This document shows, piece after piece, positions 18,303-26,604 of a stretch of 64,000 bases of DNA. The position numbers were made by a program, and so were the translations under genes. The notes under the pieces are model-generated. The model saw nothing but the letters and a program-made list of their open reading frames with translations, was not told the DNA's origin and searched no databases. The stretch's first letter is position 1, and each line of letters opens with the position of its first letter. Origin of the DNA: JBDSLU01 sp963844435 (GTDB lineage: Bacteria > Acidobacteriota > Vicinamibacteria > Vicinamibacterales > Vicinamibacteraceae). Location: the NCBI GenBank assembly GCA_963844435.1, contig CAWJOG010000021.1, positions 62,001 to 126,000 of the forward strand, in the 5' to 3' direction.

Positions 18303-18436
18303 GACTCCGGAGTCCATGGCTCACGACTCCGGAGTCCTGGGCCCGAATCTCCGCTGAAATCAGGGGGTTTCCTCAGTCACCACTCCGGAGTCCTCTGCTG
18401 ACCACTCCGGAGTCGTTTCCCGACGACTCCGGAGTT
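18303..18436. repeat. five-copy ACTCCGGAGT palindrome cluster with 22-bp phasing
   Basis: Cores occur at 18304, 18326, 18382, 18404 and 18426; the distances are 22, 56, 22 and 22 bp. Each is the perfect 10-bp palindrome ACTCCGGAGT, usually flanked to GACTCCGGAGTC. The last copy runs directly into the -35 of the arsR promoter. A single further copy lies at 2180-2191. The regular two-turn spacing resembles either tandem operator sites or a mobile palindromic repeat family. Confidence 0.8.
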
Positions 18437-18464
18437 GACACATTCCCATATGGGAATGTATAAC
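18435..18464 (+). promoter_or_regulatory. arsR promoter with an 18-bp palindromic operator filling the spacer
   Basis: TTGACA (perfect -35, 18435-18440), then the perfect palindrome CATTCCCATATGGGAATG (18441-18458), then TATAAC (-10, 18459-18464). The palindrome occupies the whole 18-bp spacer, ideal for repression by the ArsR dimer encoded next. The transcription start predicted 7 bases after the -10 coincides with the ATG at 18471. Confidence 0.85.
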
Positions 18465-18470
18465 GCAGAC

Positions 18471-18794
18471 ATGCCACGGGCATCGACGCGGTCCGATCCA
18501 TTCAACGCCATCGCTGAGCCGCGCCGCCGGCACATCCTCGAACTGCTCGCCGGCGAGGAGCGATCCGTCTCCGAGATCGCGGCGGCGCTCGAGCTCAACC
18601 AGCCGTCGACGTCGAAGCACCTGCAGGTGCTGCTCGAGGTCGGCCTCGTCGACGCCCGTCGCGACGGCCGCAACACCCTCTACCGGACCAACCCCTACCC
18701 GCTGCGCACCATCCACGAGTGGAGCGGGCTGTTCGCGCGGCACTGGCGCGCGCAGCTGCAGCGCATCAAGACCCACGCCGAGGAGGACCGATGA
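18471..18794 (+). CDS. ArsR-family transcriptional regulator
   Basis: A 107-aa winged-helix repressor. It shows DPFNAIAEPRRRHILELLAGEE, then the recognition region SVSEIAAALELNQPSTSKHLQVLLEVGLVDARRDGRNTLY, the typical pattern of the ArsR subgroup paired with SRPBCC proteins. No metal-binding Cys cluster is present, so it probably senses something other than arsenic. The start at 18471 is preferred because the promoter places the transcript 5' end there; in-frame starts at 18435 and 18459 fall within the promoter. It overlaps the SRPBCC gene by ATGA and probably represses itself through the 18441-18458 palindrome. Confidence 0.9.
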   Translation: MPRASTRSDPFNAIAEPRRRHILELLAGEERSVSEIAAALELNQPSTSKHLQVLLEVGLVDARRDGRNTLYRTNPYPLRTIHEWSGLFARHWRAQLQRIKTHAEEDR

Positions 18795-19240
18795 CCACCG
18801 CAACCCTGGCCGCCGAGCCGTTCACGATCAACGAAGAGATCTTCGTCCGCGCCTCGCTCGAGCAGACGTTCCGATCGCTGCTCGCCAACATGGGACGGCT
18901 CAACCAGACGCCCGACGGCACGCCGCTCCCGATGATCCTCGAGCCGTTCCCCGGCGGCCGCTGGTATCGCGATCTCGGCGGCGAGAACGGACACCTGTGG
19001 GCGTTCGTGCAGAGCATCAAGCGGCCGGTGCTGCTCGAGCTGTGGGGCCCGCTGTTCATGTCGAACGCCGCCACCTCGAACCTCCAGTACCGGCTCAAGG
19101 AAGTCGACGGCGGATCGCTGATCACGTTCCGCCACACGCTCATGGGACCGCCACCGGGCGATGACGCGCGGCTGGGAGCAGGCTGGGCGGCGCTGCACGC
19201 GCGCGTCCGTGCCGCAGCCGAAGCCGACGGCGGCGAATGA
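18791..19240 (+). CDS. SRPBCC (AHSA1/START-like) domain protein
   Basis: A 149-aa single-domain SRPBCC protein. It opens with FTINEEIFVRASLEQTFRSLLANMG and continues through PLPMILEPFPGGRWYRDLGG, LWAFVQSIKRPVLLELWGPL and GGSLITFRHTLMG, the usual helix-grip arrangement that makes a ligand cavity. ArsR-SRPBCC pairs are common in soil bacteria, but the ligand is rarely known. AGGAGG lies five bases before the ATG, which overlaps the arsR stop. It is followed 13 bp later by a DinB gene, so arsR, SRPBCC and dinB are probably one operon. Confidence 0.85.
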   Translation: MTTATLAAEPFTINEEIFVRASLEQTFRSLLANMGRLNQTPDGTPLPMILEPFPGGRWYRDLGGENGHLWAFVQSIKRPVLLELWGPLFMSNAATSNLQYRLKEVDGGSLITFRHTLMGPPPGDDARLGAGWAALHARVRAAAEADGGE

Positions 19241-19253
19241 GAAGGGAGCAGCC

Positions 19254-19760
19254 ATGCGGATCATCGACGCGCTGCTCGGCGAGCTCGAACAGGAAGCGAA
19301 GACCACGGCGCGCGTGCTGGAGCGCGTTCCCGAGGCGCACCTGACGTGGAAGCCGCACGCGAAGTCCTTTTCGCTCGGCCAGCTCGCGCTGCACGTCGCA
19401 ACCGTGCCGGGCAGCGTCGCCGCGCTGGCGGCGCGCGACACGACGGAATCGCCCGGCTTCGCGCAGCCGGCAGCGGCCTCGACAGGCGAGCTGCTGCCGG
19501 CGCTGGACGCCAGCGTCGCCAGGGCGCGCGAGCTCCTCGGCGGCTTCGACGACGCGGCGATGACCGCGACGTGGCGGCTGGTCGCCGGCGAGCGGGAGAT
19601 CATGGCCATGCCGCGCGTGGCGTTCGTGCGCGCGATCATGCTCAACCACTGGTACCACCATCGCGGCCAGCTGCTCGTCTACCTGCGCCTGCTCGACGTG
19701 CCCGTGCCCTCGGTCTACGGCCCGACGGCGGACGAGAGGAACGCGTTCGCAGGCGGGTGA
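19254..19760 (+). CDS. DinB-family protein
   Basis: A 168-aa DinB/YfiT-like four-helix bundle protein. The start region reads IDALLGELEQEAKTTARVLERVP. The metal-binding His residues typical of the family are visible in LGQLALHVATVPG and in LNHWYHHRGQLLVYLRLL. The WRLVAGEREI strand-like segment is also usual. Members are metal-dependent thiol transferases or uncharacterised hydrolases; the activity here is unknown. GAAGGGAGC provides an RBS. It is the third gene downstream of the arsR promoter. Confidence 0.88.
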   Translation: MRIIDALLGELEQEAKTTARVLERVPEAHLTWKPHAKSFSLGQLALHVATVPGSVAALAARDTTESPGFAQPAAASTGELLPALDASVARARELLGGFDDAAMTATWRLVAGEREIMAMPRVAFVRAIMLNHWYHHRGQLLVYLRLLDVPVPSVYGPTADERNAFAGG

Positions 19761-19772
19761 TAGAGTCGCGGC

Positions 19773-20606
19773 GTGGACGCGCTCGACGTGCAGACGCTCC
19801 TCGAGACGCCGACCGTCCAGCTTCACGACGTCTGCTGTCCGGGACTGCCCGTCGAGCCGACCGAGGATGAGTTCACCAGCGATCTGCGGCTCGTGTTCCC
19901 GTATCGCGGCGTCTTCGTCCGCCACGTCGGTGACGATCAGGCCGTCGCGGAGCCGAACCAGGTCCTCTTCTTCAACGCGGGCGAGTCGTACCGGGTCAGC
20001 CATCCGGTGCCCGGTGGCGATGCCTGCCTCAGCCTCGGCATCAGCGAGGCGCTCCTCCGCGAGCTGACGCCGGCGGCGCTGCTGCGTGACGGCGCCGGGT
20101 TCGTGTTCGCGCAGCAGCGCCTGCGCATCGATCCACGGGCGCAGGTCCTGGTCGCGCTGCTGCGGCACAGCACGCAACGCAACATCGCCGAGACGCTGGA
20201 AGCGGAGGGCTTGACGCTGACGCTGGTCATGCGCGCCCTCGGTCCGCGGACGGCGCACACGCCCGCGTCCACGCCGGCGCGGCGCCGGCTGGTCGATCGC
20301 GCCAAGGTGGTGCTGGCCTCCGATCTCGCGCGACGCTGGACACTGGCCGAAATCGCCGCCGAGGTCGGCCACTCGCCGGTCTACCTGACGCAGGTGTTCC
20401 AGCAGGTCGAGGGGCTGCCGCTCTATCGCTACCAGCTCCGCATGCGCCTGGCCCGCGCGCTCGACCTGCTCGGTCAGTACGACGACCTCACCACGCTCGG
20501 CCTCGATCTCGGCTTCTCCAGCCACAGCCACTTCACCTCGGCGTTCACGCAGGCCTATGGCCGGTCGCCCTCCGAATTCCGCCAGGCGGTTCTCCGCCGC
20601 AGCTAG
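19773..20606 (+). CDS. AraC-family transcriptional regulator
   Basis: A 277-aa regulator. The N-terminal ~140 residues form a cupin-like sensing domain (FPYRGVFVRHVGD ... NQVLFFNAGESYRVSHPVPGG). The C-terminal ~100 residues carry two helix-turn-helix motifs, WTLAEIAAEVGHSPVYLTQVFQQVEGLPLYRYQLRMRL and LTTLGLDLGFSSHSHFTSAFTQAYGRSPSEFR, the latter matching the AraC signature. The GTG start at 19773 comes 12 bp after the dinB stop, so it is probably the last gene of the arsR operon. The ligand is unknown. Confidence 0.9.
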   Translation: MDALDVQTLLETPTVQLHDVCCPGLPVEPTEDEFTSDLRLVFPYRGVFVRHVGDDQAVAEPNQVLFFNAGESYRVSHPVPGGDACLSLGISEALLRELTPAALLRDGAGFVFAQQRLRIDPRAQVLVALLRHSTQRNIAETLEAEGLTLTLVMRALGPRTAHTPASTPARRRLVDRAKVVLASDLARRWTLAEIAAEVGHSPVYLTQVFQQVEGLPLYRYQLRMRLARALDLLGQYDDLTTLGLDLGFSSHSHFTSAFTQAYGRSPSEFRQAVLRRS

Positions 20607-20673
20607 ACAGCAGGATTCTCGCGGCAGCTAAAGATCCCGGAAGCGGCAGTCCCGCGGCGGATGGTCTACTGCT

Positions 20674-20698
20674 TTCACCCTGCATGTAACGGGGTGAA
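20674..20698 (+). promoter_or_regulatory. TTCACCC/GGGTGAA dyad before the small Cys-rich gene
   Basis: A 7-bp inverted repeat with an 11-base centre containing TGTAAC, which could be a -10 element. It ends 11 bases before the ATG at 20710. It could be an operator or an mRNA hairpin in the leader; the sequence does not decide. Confidence 0.35.
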
Positions 20699-20709
20699 TG
20701 GAGGACCTC

Positions 20710-20862
20710 ATGACCGAGAAAACCTGTGCCGCCTGTGACTACCCGCTCGACGAGAACTCGATCAAGGTCACGATCGGCGGCAAGACCGTCGAGGTCTGCT
20801 GCGAGGAGTGCGCCCGGAAGCTGAACGAGGCACACACCTCGGCGGTGGCGCCGAAGCGTTGA
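20710..20862 (+). CDS. 50-residue Cys-rich putative metal-binding protein
   Basis: A short gene with a clear RBS (GGAGG five bases upstream). The product starts MTEKTCAACDYPLDENSI, then IGGKTVEVCCEECARKLNEA. The CxxC near the N-terminus and the CCEEC later resemble TRASH or YHS-type zinc/copper-binding modules, which act in metal sensing or metal handover. There is no signal peptide, so it is cytoplasmic. The 5' dyad could be its control site, and a strong hairpin terminator follows at 20903. It is a stand-alone transcription unit. Confidence 0.75.
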   Translation: MTEKTCAACDYPLDENSIKVTIGGKTVEVCCEECARKLNEAHTSAVAPKR

Positions 20863-20902
20863 GATTGCGCGCGCGGAGCGCTGAGTACACCGGCAACTCG
20901 TG

Positions 20903-20934
20903 AGCGGCCCCGACGGATGTCGGGGCCGCTTTCC
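20903..20934 (+). terminator. rho-independent terminator
   Basis: A perfect 12-bp stem (AGCGGCCCCGAC and its complement), loop GGAT, followed by TTCC. It ends the small Cys-rich gene. Confidence 0.8.
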
Positions 20935-20956
20935 AGACAAGACAACGGGGTGTGTG

Positions 20957-21682
20957 ATGGCCCAGACGGCCTGGCAGGACGGAGGTGTGCCTTGGCGCCG
21001 ACGCGCGTTGTCGGCGGTGGCTGTGATGACGTTCGCCGTTGCGGGGACGCGGCCGACGATCGCCGCGGGATCGCGTGGGGCGGAGAACGCACGCATGGCG
21101 TGCGGCGATGCGCCGCGGCCGCCGGTGCGGCTGCACTTGATCGATCGCGCCGGGCTGTCGATCGACGCCCGGAACGAGCTGATGAGCGAGACGCTGGCCC
21201 CGTGGCGCGCCGCGGGCGCCTCGGTGGAGTGGGTTGCCGAACTGTCGAATCGGCCGATCGGCCTCGATGGGTCCAAGGACCTGTATGTCTTCGTGGAGGC
21301 CGACGCCAACGAAACGTGCGACGGCCGGCGCCTGGCGATGGCCTCGATCCTCTTCGTCGACGGTGAACCGACGACGCACATCACCGTGCACGCGGGCCAT
21401 GTCGCCCGGCGCCTGGCCGACATGCGATTCGACGATCGGCCGTTCGCCGAGCGGCCACGGCTCATCCGCGAGCTCGTCCTCGGCCGGGTCCTGGGCCGAG
21501 CGGTCGCCCACGAGGTTGGCCACTTCCTCCTCGGCTCGCGCGAGCACGCGCCATCCGGGCTCATGCGCGCAAGCCAGCGCATCGAGCACCTGATGGAGCC
21601 CGCGCACTCCATGATTCGCGTCGCGGCCCCGGCGACGCCGCCGTGCCGGGTGGCACACGCTGAGCCAAAATCAGAGCCGTAG
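20957..21682 (+). CDS. secreted putative zinc metalloprotease
   Basis: A 241-aa protein with an N-terminal hydrophobic segment (ALSAVAVMTFAVAGTRPTIAA) that is probably a signal peptide. The core motif is AHEVGHFLLGSREHAPSGLM: HExxH supplies two zinc-ligand His and the catalytic Glu, a third His lies eight residues after the second, and the following Met may act like a metzincin Met-turn. The spacing is looser than the metzincin HExxHxxGxxH. Similar short proteins with 'HEIGHLLLG..HSP.GIM' are common in Acidobacteriota but are uncharacterised (from memory). It stands alone between the terminator at 20903 and the receptor at 21843. Confidence 0.65.
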   Translation: MAQTAWQDGGVPWRRRALSAVAVMTFAVAGTRPTIAAGSRGAENARMACGDAPRPPVRLHLIDRAGLSIDARNELMSETLAPWRAAGASVEWVAELSNRPIGLDGSKDLYVFVEADANETCDGRRLAMASILFVDGEPTTHITVHAGHVARRLADMRFDDRPFAERPRLIRELVLGRVLGRAVAHEVGHFLLGSREHAPSGLMRASQRIEHLMEPAHSMIRVAAPATPPCRVAHAEPKSEP

Positions 21683-21842
21683 TGTGAAGCTCGACTTCTT
21701 CGCGGCGTTTTAACGCCAGCGACCCCTTCCCGTCACGCGCGGCGTCACACCCCCCTCATAGCCTCCACTGGCGCGCAACGTTCGCGCGGCGGCCAGTGGG
21801 AGGGGATTCGTGACCCGCGGCGCGCAGAAGGAGTCACACTCA

Positions 21843-24800
21843 ATGCAGCACATCTCGTACATGGCGCGCGCGTGCGCGCTCGCCGCAGCCATCATCTTCG
21901 CGCCAGTCGTCGCCCTCGCCGGAAGCGACGGCAGCTTCAGCGGCACCGTCGTCGATCCCTCGGGATCGTCCGTGTCGGGCGCGACCGTCGTCGCCATCAA
22001 CGAGCGGACCGGCGAGGAGCGCGTGGTCGTCGCGAACGCCGACGGCCGCTACGTCCTGACCGGCCTGCGGCCGTCCGTCTACACCATCAAGGTCACCGTA
22101 CCAGGGCTTCGCGCCCGGTCGAATACACCGGCGTGCAGCTGGCGGCGGCGCAAGAGTTCCCGCTCGACCTGACCCTCCAGGCCGCCGGCGTCACCGAGGC
22201 CGTCACGGTCAAGGGCAACGCGACGGCGATGGACCTCAGCTCGGCCCGCATCGGCGTCAACGTCACCGAGCGCGAGGTGGAGAACCTGCCGGTGAACGGG
22301 CGCCAGATGTCGCAGCTGATGCTGCAGGCGCCGGGTTCGCAGAACGCCGGCACCGGCACCTGGAACGACGTCCGCTTCAGCGGCCGCGCCAACCAGCAGA
22401 ACGTGATCAAGTTCGATGGCGTCGAGGGCTCGGCGATCATCGACGCCGCGCCGGGCAACATCGCCGGCCAGATCGCCTCGCCGTTCAAGCTGCAGGCCAG
22501 CCTCGAGAACGTCCAGGAGTTCCGCGTCGAGTCGAACAACTACCCGGCTGAGTTCGGCACCGGTACCGGCGGCCAGGTCAGCGTCATCACCAAATCCGGC
22601 TCGAACCAGGTCTCGGGCTCGCTGTTCGAGTACTACCGCGACGACAGCCTGGACGCCCCGAACTACTTCGACTCGACCCGCAACACCGACGGCAGCGTCA
22701 TCCAGGAGCTGCCCAAGTCGGCGCTCAGCCAGCACCAGTTCGGCGGCTCCATCGGCGCGCCGGTGATGAAGAACCGCGCCTTCCTCTTCGCCAGCTACGA
22801 GGGCTATCGCCTCGACGCCGGCGTCAACTTCGTCGAAGCCGCGCCGAGCGCGGCGGCGTGGTCGCGGGCCGTCCCGGCCATCGCGCCGCTCCGTCCAGGC
22901 TTCACGTCGCCGGAGGCCGTGCTGCTGCCGGACGCGTCGGCCAACCCGGACTTCGACATCTACCAGCTGCAGAGCCTCGAGAACGTCGAGGAGAACTCGG
23001 TCAGCGCGCGGTTCGACTTCCGGATGAACGACCAGTGGTCGTCCTACGTCCGCGTATTCCACGATCGCGGCACGCAGCTGCGTCCGGAAGGCGTCAGCGG
23101 CCGCGTCGTACGGGTGACGAACGAGCCGACCAACGCCATCTTCAACGTCCAGGGCACGCTGAGCGCCGGCCTGCTCACCGAGTTCAAGGTCGGCTACAAC
23201 GCGCCGAAGGCCGACATCCACGGCCTCGCCCCGGTCGTCAACGGCATCGACTTCGGCGTCCAGGCGTTCAACCTGAGCGGCTCGATCGCCAACACCGGCA
23301 TCGCCGGCCAGAGCGCCTCGTCCGGCATCGTGGTCCCTGGCGGCCTGGTGCGCGCCAACAGCGCGACCAACGGCCGCGCCGCCATCTACGATCCGTCGTC
23401 GATCGCGTTCGCCAACACCACCACGCTGGTCCGCGGCAACCATCTCACCAAGGTCGGCGCCGACGTCCGGCTGATCGGCATGACCTTCGACCAGCAGGGC
23501 GGCACCACCTACTCGTTCGCCAACATCGACGCGTTCCTGCGCAACCAGCCGTCGGGCATCCAGTACGCCGGCGACATCAGCTCGCCGAGCGTGTTCAACA
23601 ACGGCGCGACCGGGATGCGCGAGACCCGGCAGAACTACTTCGTCGCCTTCGCCCAGGACGAATGGAAGCTGTCGCCGCACTTCACGCTGAACTACGGCCT
23701 GCGCTACGACTACTACACGCCGCTGACGGTGAAGGACGACCTCTTCGTCAAGTTCAACCTCGACACCGGGACGCTCGACCCGAACACGGTCGACCTGCAC
23801 GGCACGAAGAAGAACAGCTTCCAGCCGCGGCTGGCGGCGACCTACAACGCCGGCAAGACGGTCGTTCCGTGGCGGCTTCGGCGTGTTCGTCGGGCCGGGC
23901 CAGGGCGAGGACCTGATCCAGCCGATCGAGAGCGACCGCGTCAACACGACGCTCAGCACCGGTCCGCTGCTCGCCTTCCCGATCAACACCGACGCGCTGG
24001 TCGCCAACTTCACCAGCAACCCGAACAACCGCAGCTACCAGCCGCGCGCCTACGCCGCCGAATACAACATCCCGGAGAAGGTCTACCAGTACACGGCGTC
24101 GGTGCAGCGCGAGCTGGGCGACGGCCTGGCCGCGACCGCGGCCTACGTCGGCAGCCAGGGCCGCAACCTGTTCCTGCGCAGCGTCGGCAACCAGATCGTC
24201 GACGTGGTCACCCACCCGAACCCCGCCAACGCGGCCTTCATCATCCGCGAGTTCTCGCTGGTCGAGCGCGACGCGGCGGGGCAGGTGACGCGCGTGCAGA
24301 ACCCGTATGCCGAGGTCGACTTCAAGACCAGCGGCGGCCACGACGAGTACAACGCGATGATGCTGTCGCTGAACAAGCGCTCGGCGAACGGCCTGGCGAT
24401 GAACGTCCAGTACACGCTCGGCAAGAGCCGTGGCACGTCGGGCGGATCGAACGAGGCGAATACGGCCGGCAACAACGCCCGCACGCTCGACGAGTTCGAG
24501 TACGAGGACGGCTACAACAACTTCGACGTCCGCCACACGTTCAACCTGAGCGTGCTCTACTCGGTGCCGTACGGTCACGGCCGCAAGTACGGCAGCGGAC
24601 GTCGGCGGCGCTGACGCAGGCGCTGCTCGGCGGCTGGGACGTCGGCGGCATCGTCAACGCGCGCAGCGGCCTGCCGGTGCCGGTGCAGATCGTCCGCCCG
24701 GACATCGTCTACCGGGACGCGACCGGCAACATCTTCGCCAATCCGGCGGCGGGCCGCACGGCCATCATCAACGTGCCCGGCGGCGGCGCGTCGCGCAACG

Positions 24801-25237
24801 TGCGGCGGCCCGACCTGATTCCCGGCGTCGATCCGTTCATCAAGGACGGCGGCCTGCTGTTCCTGAACCCCGCCGCCTTCGCGACGCCGGCGCCGGGCAC
24901 GTTCGGCAACCTGGAGCGCAACGCGATCCACGGTCCCGACTCGAAGCAGGTCGACATGTTCTTCGCCAAGCACTTCAGCACCGGCGGCCGGAGCAACATC
25001 GAGTTCCGCTGCGAGATCTTCAACCTGTTCGACACGGTCAACTTCGCCAACCCGGTCGGCACGCTGCCGCAGGCGATCCCGACCGCGGCGTTGACGGAGG
25101 CCAACCGCGTGCAGCCCGGTCAGCCGTACACGGCGGCGGCGGCCGGCACGTTCGGTCGCCTGAGCAGCACCGTCGGCCGGACGGTCGGCCTCGGCACGCC
25201 GCGTCAGATCCAGTTCGCGGTCCGCTTCCAGTTCTGA
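21843..25237 (+). CDS. Oar-like TonB-dependent outer-membrane receptor (three frameshifts)
   Basis: A receptor of about 1130 aa. The ATG at 21843 follows AAGGAGT. A signal peptide (ARACALAAAIIFAPVVALAG) precedes a carboxypeptidase-regulatory-like domain (GSFSGTVVDPSGSSVSGATV), a plug (NGRQMSQLMLQAPGSQNAGT, VSVITKSGSNQVSGSLFEYY) and a barrel with QDEWKLSPHFTLNYGLRYDY, ending QIQFAVRFQF. Indels near 22100, 23870 and 24595 break the frame, but the joined text is continuous. The barrel differs from both receptors at 7.6-15 kb, so it probably has a different substrate. A hairpin lies just after the stop. Confidence 0.88.
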
Positions 25238-25292
25238 CGGAGTGACGACGGCCGCGCCATGACGCGCGGCCGCATCCTGGCATCGCACTGCG

Positions 25293-25317
25293 GAAGGCCG
25301 CCCGAGGGGCGGCCTTC
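25293..25317 (+). terminator. hairpin, probable terminator
   Basis: A 10-bp perfect stem (GAAGGCCGCC and its complement) with a 5-base loop, about 55 bp after the receptor stop. It has only a weak T-rich tail. Confidence 0.6.
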
Positions 25318-25352
25318 TGCGTGTACACTCGCGCCGTCCCGCGGCAGAGGCC

Positions 25353-26597
25353 ATGCGCGCACGCAGCCCAGCTCCTCTCACGCTCGCCCTGACGGTGGCG
25401 CTGGCGGCGTGCCACGCCAGCACGGGCGGCACGCATCCCACTCCGCCCGTCAGCGGCTTCGTGTTCCTGTGGGCCGGCGATGCCGACCGGACGTCGAGCG
25501 ACTTTCTCGCCGTGGTCGACGCCGACCCGCGCAGCGCCGGCTACGCGTCGGTCGTGGCGACGCTGCCGGTCGGGGCGATCGGGACCCGCCCGCACCATAC
25601 CGAATACACGATGCCGGCCGGCGGCGTCCTCTGGGCCAACGGCTTCGATGCCAGCCGGACCTTCGTCTTCGACCTTCGCCGTCCGGACCGGCCGGCGCTG
25701 TCGCGGACCTTCGGCGATCCCGCGCCGTACGGCCATCCGCACAGCTACGCGCGCCTGCCGAACGGTCACGTGCTCGCCACGTTCCAGTGGGAGATGGCGG
25801 GCGAGCGTCACGAGACCGGCGGTCTCGTCGAGCTCGACCTCGACGGCCGGATGGTCCGCGCGGCCCGCGCCGCCGTGCCCGCAATCGATCCGGGCGTGCG
25901 GCCCTACAGCCTCGCCGTCCTGCCGGCGCTCGATCGCGTGGTCACGACCGCGAGCGACATGCACCTCGAGTCGCGCAGTGCGGCGGTCCAGGTGTGGCGC
26001 CTGTCCGACCTGACGCTGCTGCAGACGATCCTGCTGCCGCCCGGCCGGCGTGGCGACGAGCAGCTGCTCACGGCCGAACCGCGCGTGCTCGCCGACGGCC
26101 GCACCGTCCTGGTCAACACCTTCACGTGCGGGCTGTATCGGCTCGATGGCCTCGACGGTCCGACGGCGCGCGCGCGGTGGGTGTATTCCTCGACCTGGAA
26201 CGGGCGATGGGAGGGCAAGAGCTTCTGCGCCGTGCCCGAAGTGGTGGGCCGCTTCTGGCTCCAGCCGAGCGGCACCGAGCACGCGGTCGTCAGCCTGGAC
26301 GTCTCCGATCCCGATCACCCGCGCGAAGTCGGCAGGCTCGTGCTCGATGACACGGACGCGCCCCATTGGATCGCCGCCGAACCCGGCGGCGACCGGCTGA
26401 TCATCACCGGCTACGGCGGGCTCGAATCGCGCGCGCTCATGGCGCGGATCGACCGCGCCACCGGGGCCCTGCGGATCGACGACGCCTTCACGACACCGGG
26501 CGCGGCACGGCCCGGCGTCGATCTCGCCAGGGAGGCCTGGCCGCACGGAGCCACGGGCCGCGCGATTCCGCACGGCGCCGTCTTCAGCCGGCCCTGA
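25353..26597 (+). CDS. beta-propeller lipoprotein, selenium-binding-protein (SBP56)-like
   Basis: A 414-aa exported protein. The N-terminus ends in the lipobox LAAC (LALTVALAAC), so it is probably lipid-anchored. The body consists of repeated propeller-like blades; GHPHSYARLPNGHVLATFQ, ARWVYSSTWNGRWEGKSF and DAPHWIAAEPGGDRLIITGYGG recall SBP56/methanethiol oxidase proteins, including several His residues that could bind a metal. The match is loose and the cytosolic SBP56 Cys motif is not seen, so methanethiol oxidase activity is unproven. The methyltransferase gene follows after only 7 bp, suggesting an operon. Confidence 0.6.
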   Translation: MRARSPAPLTLALTVALAACHASTGGTHPTPPVSGFVFLWAGDADRTSSDFLAVVDADPRSAGYASVVATLPVGAIGTRPHHTEYTMPAGGVLWANGFDASRTFVFDLRRPDRPALSRTFGDPAPYGHPHSYARLPNGHVLATFQWEMAGERHETGGLVELDLDGRMVRAARAAVPAIDPGVRPYSLAVLPALDRVVTTASDMHLESRSAAVQVWRLSDLTLLQTILLPPGRRGDEQLLTAEPRVLADGRTVLVNTFTCGLYRLDGLDGPTARARWVYSSTWNGRWEGKSFCAVPEVVGRFWLQPSGTEHAVVSLDVSDPDHPREVGRLVLDDTDAPHWIAAEPGGDRLIITGYGGLESRALMARIDRATGALRIDDAFTTPGAARPGVDLAREAWPHGATGRAIPHGAVFSRP

Positions 26598-26604
26598 TGG
26601 CGCC

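Noticed and set aside
18303..18436. CRISPR-like array at the ACTCCGGAGT cluster.
   Set aside because: Repeats are only 10-12 bp, one interval is 56 bp, the spacers are ~10 bp and no cas genes are present.
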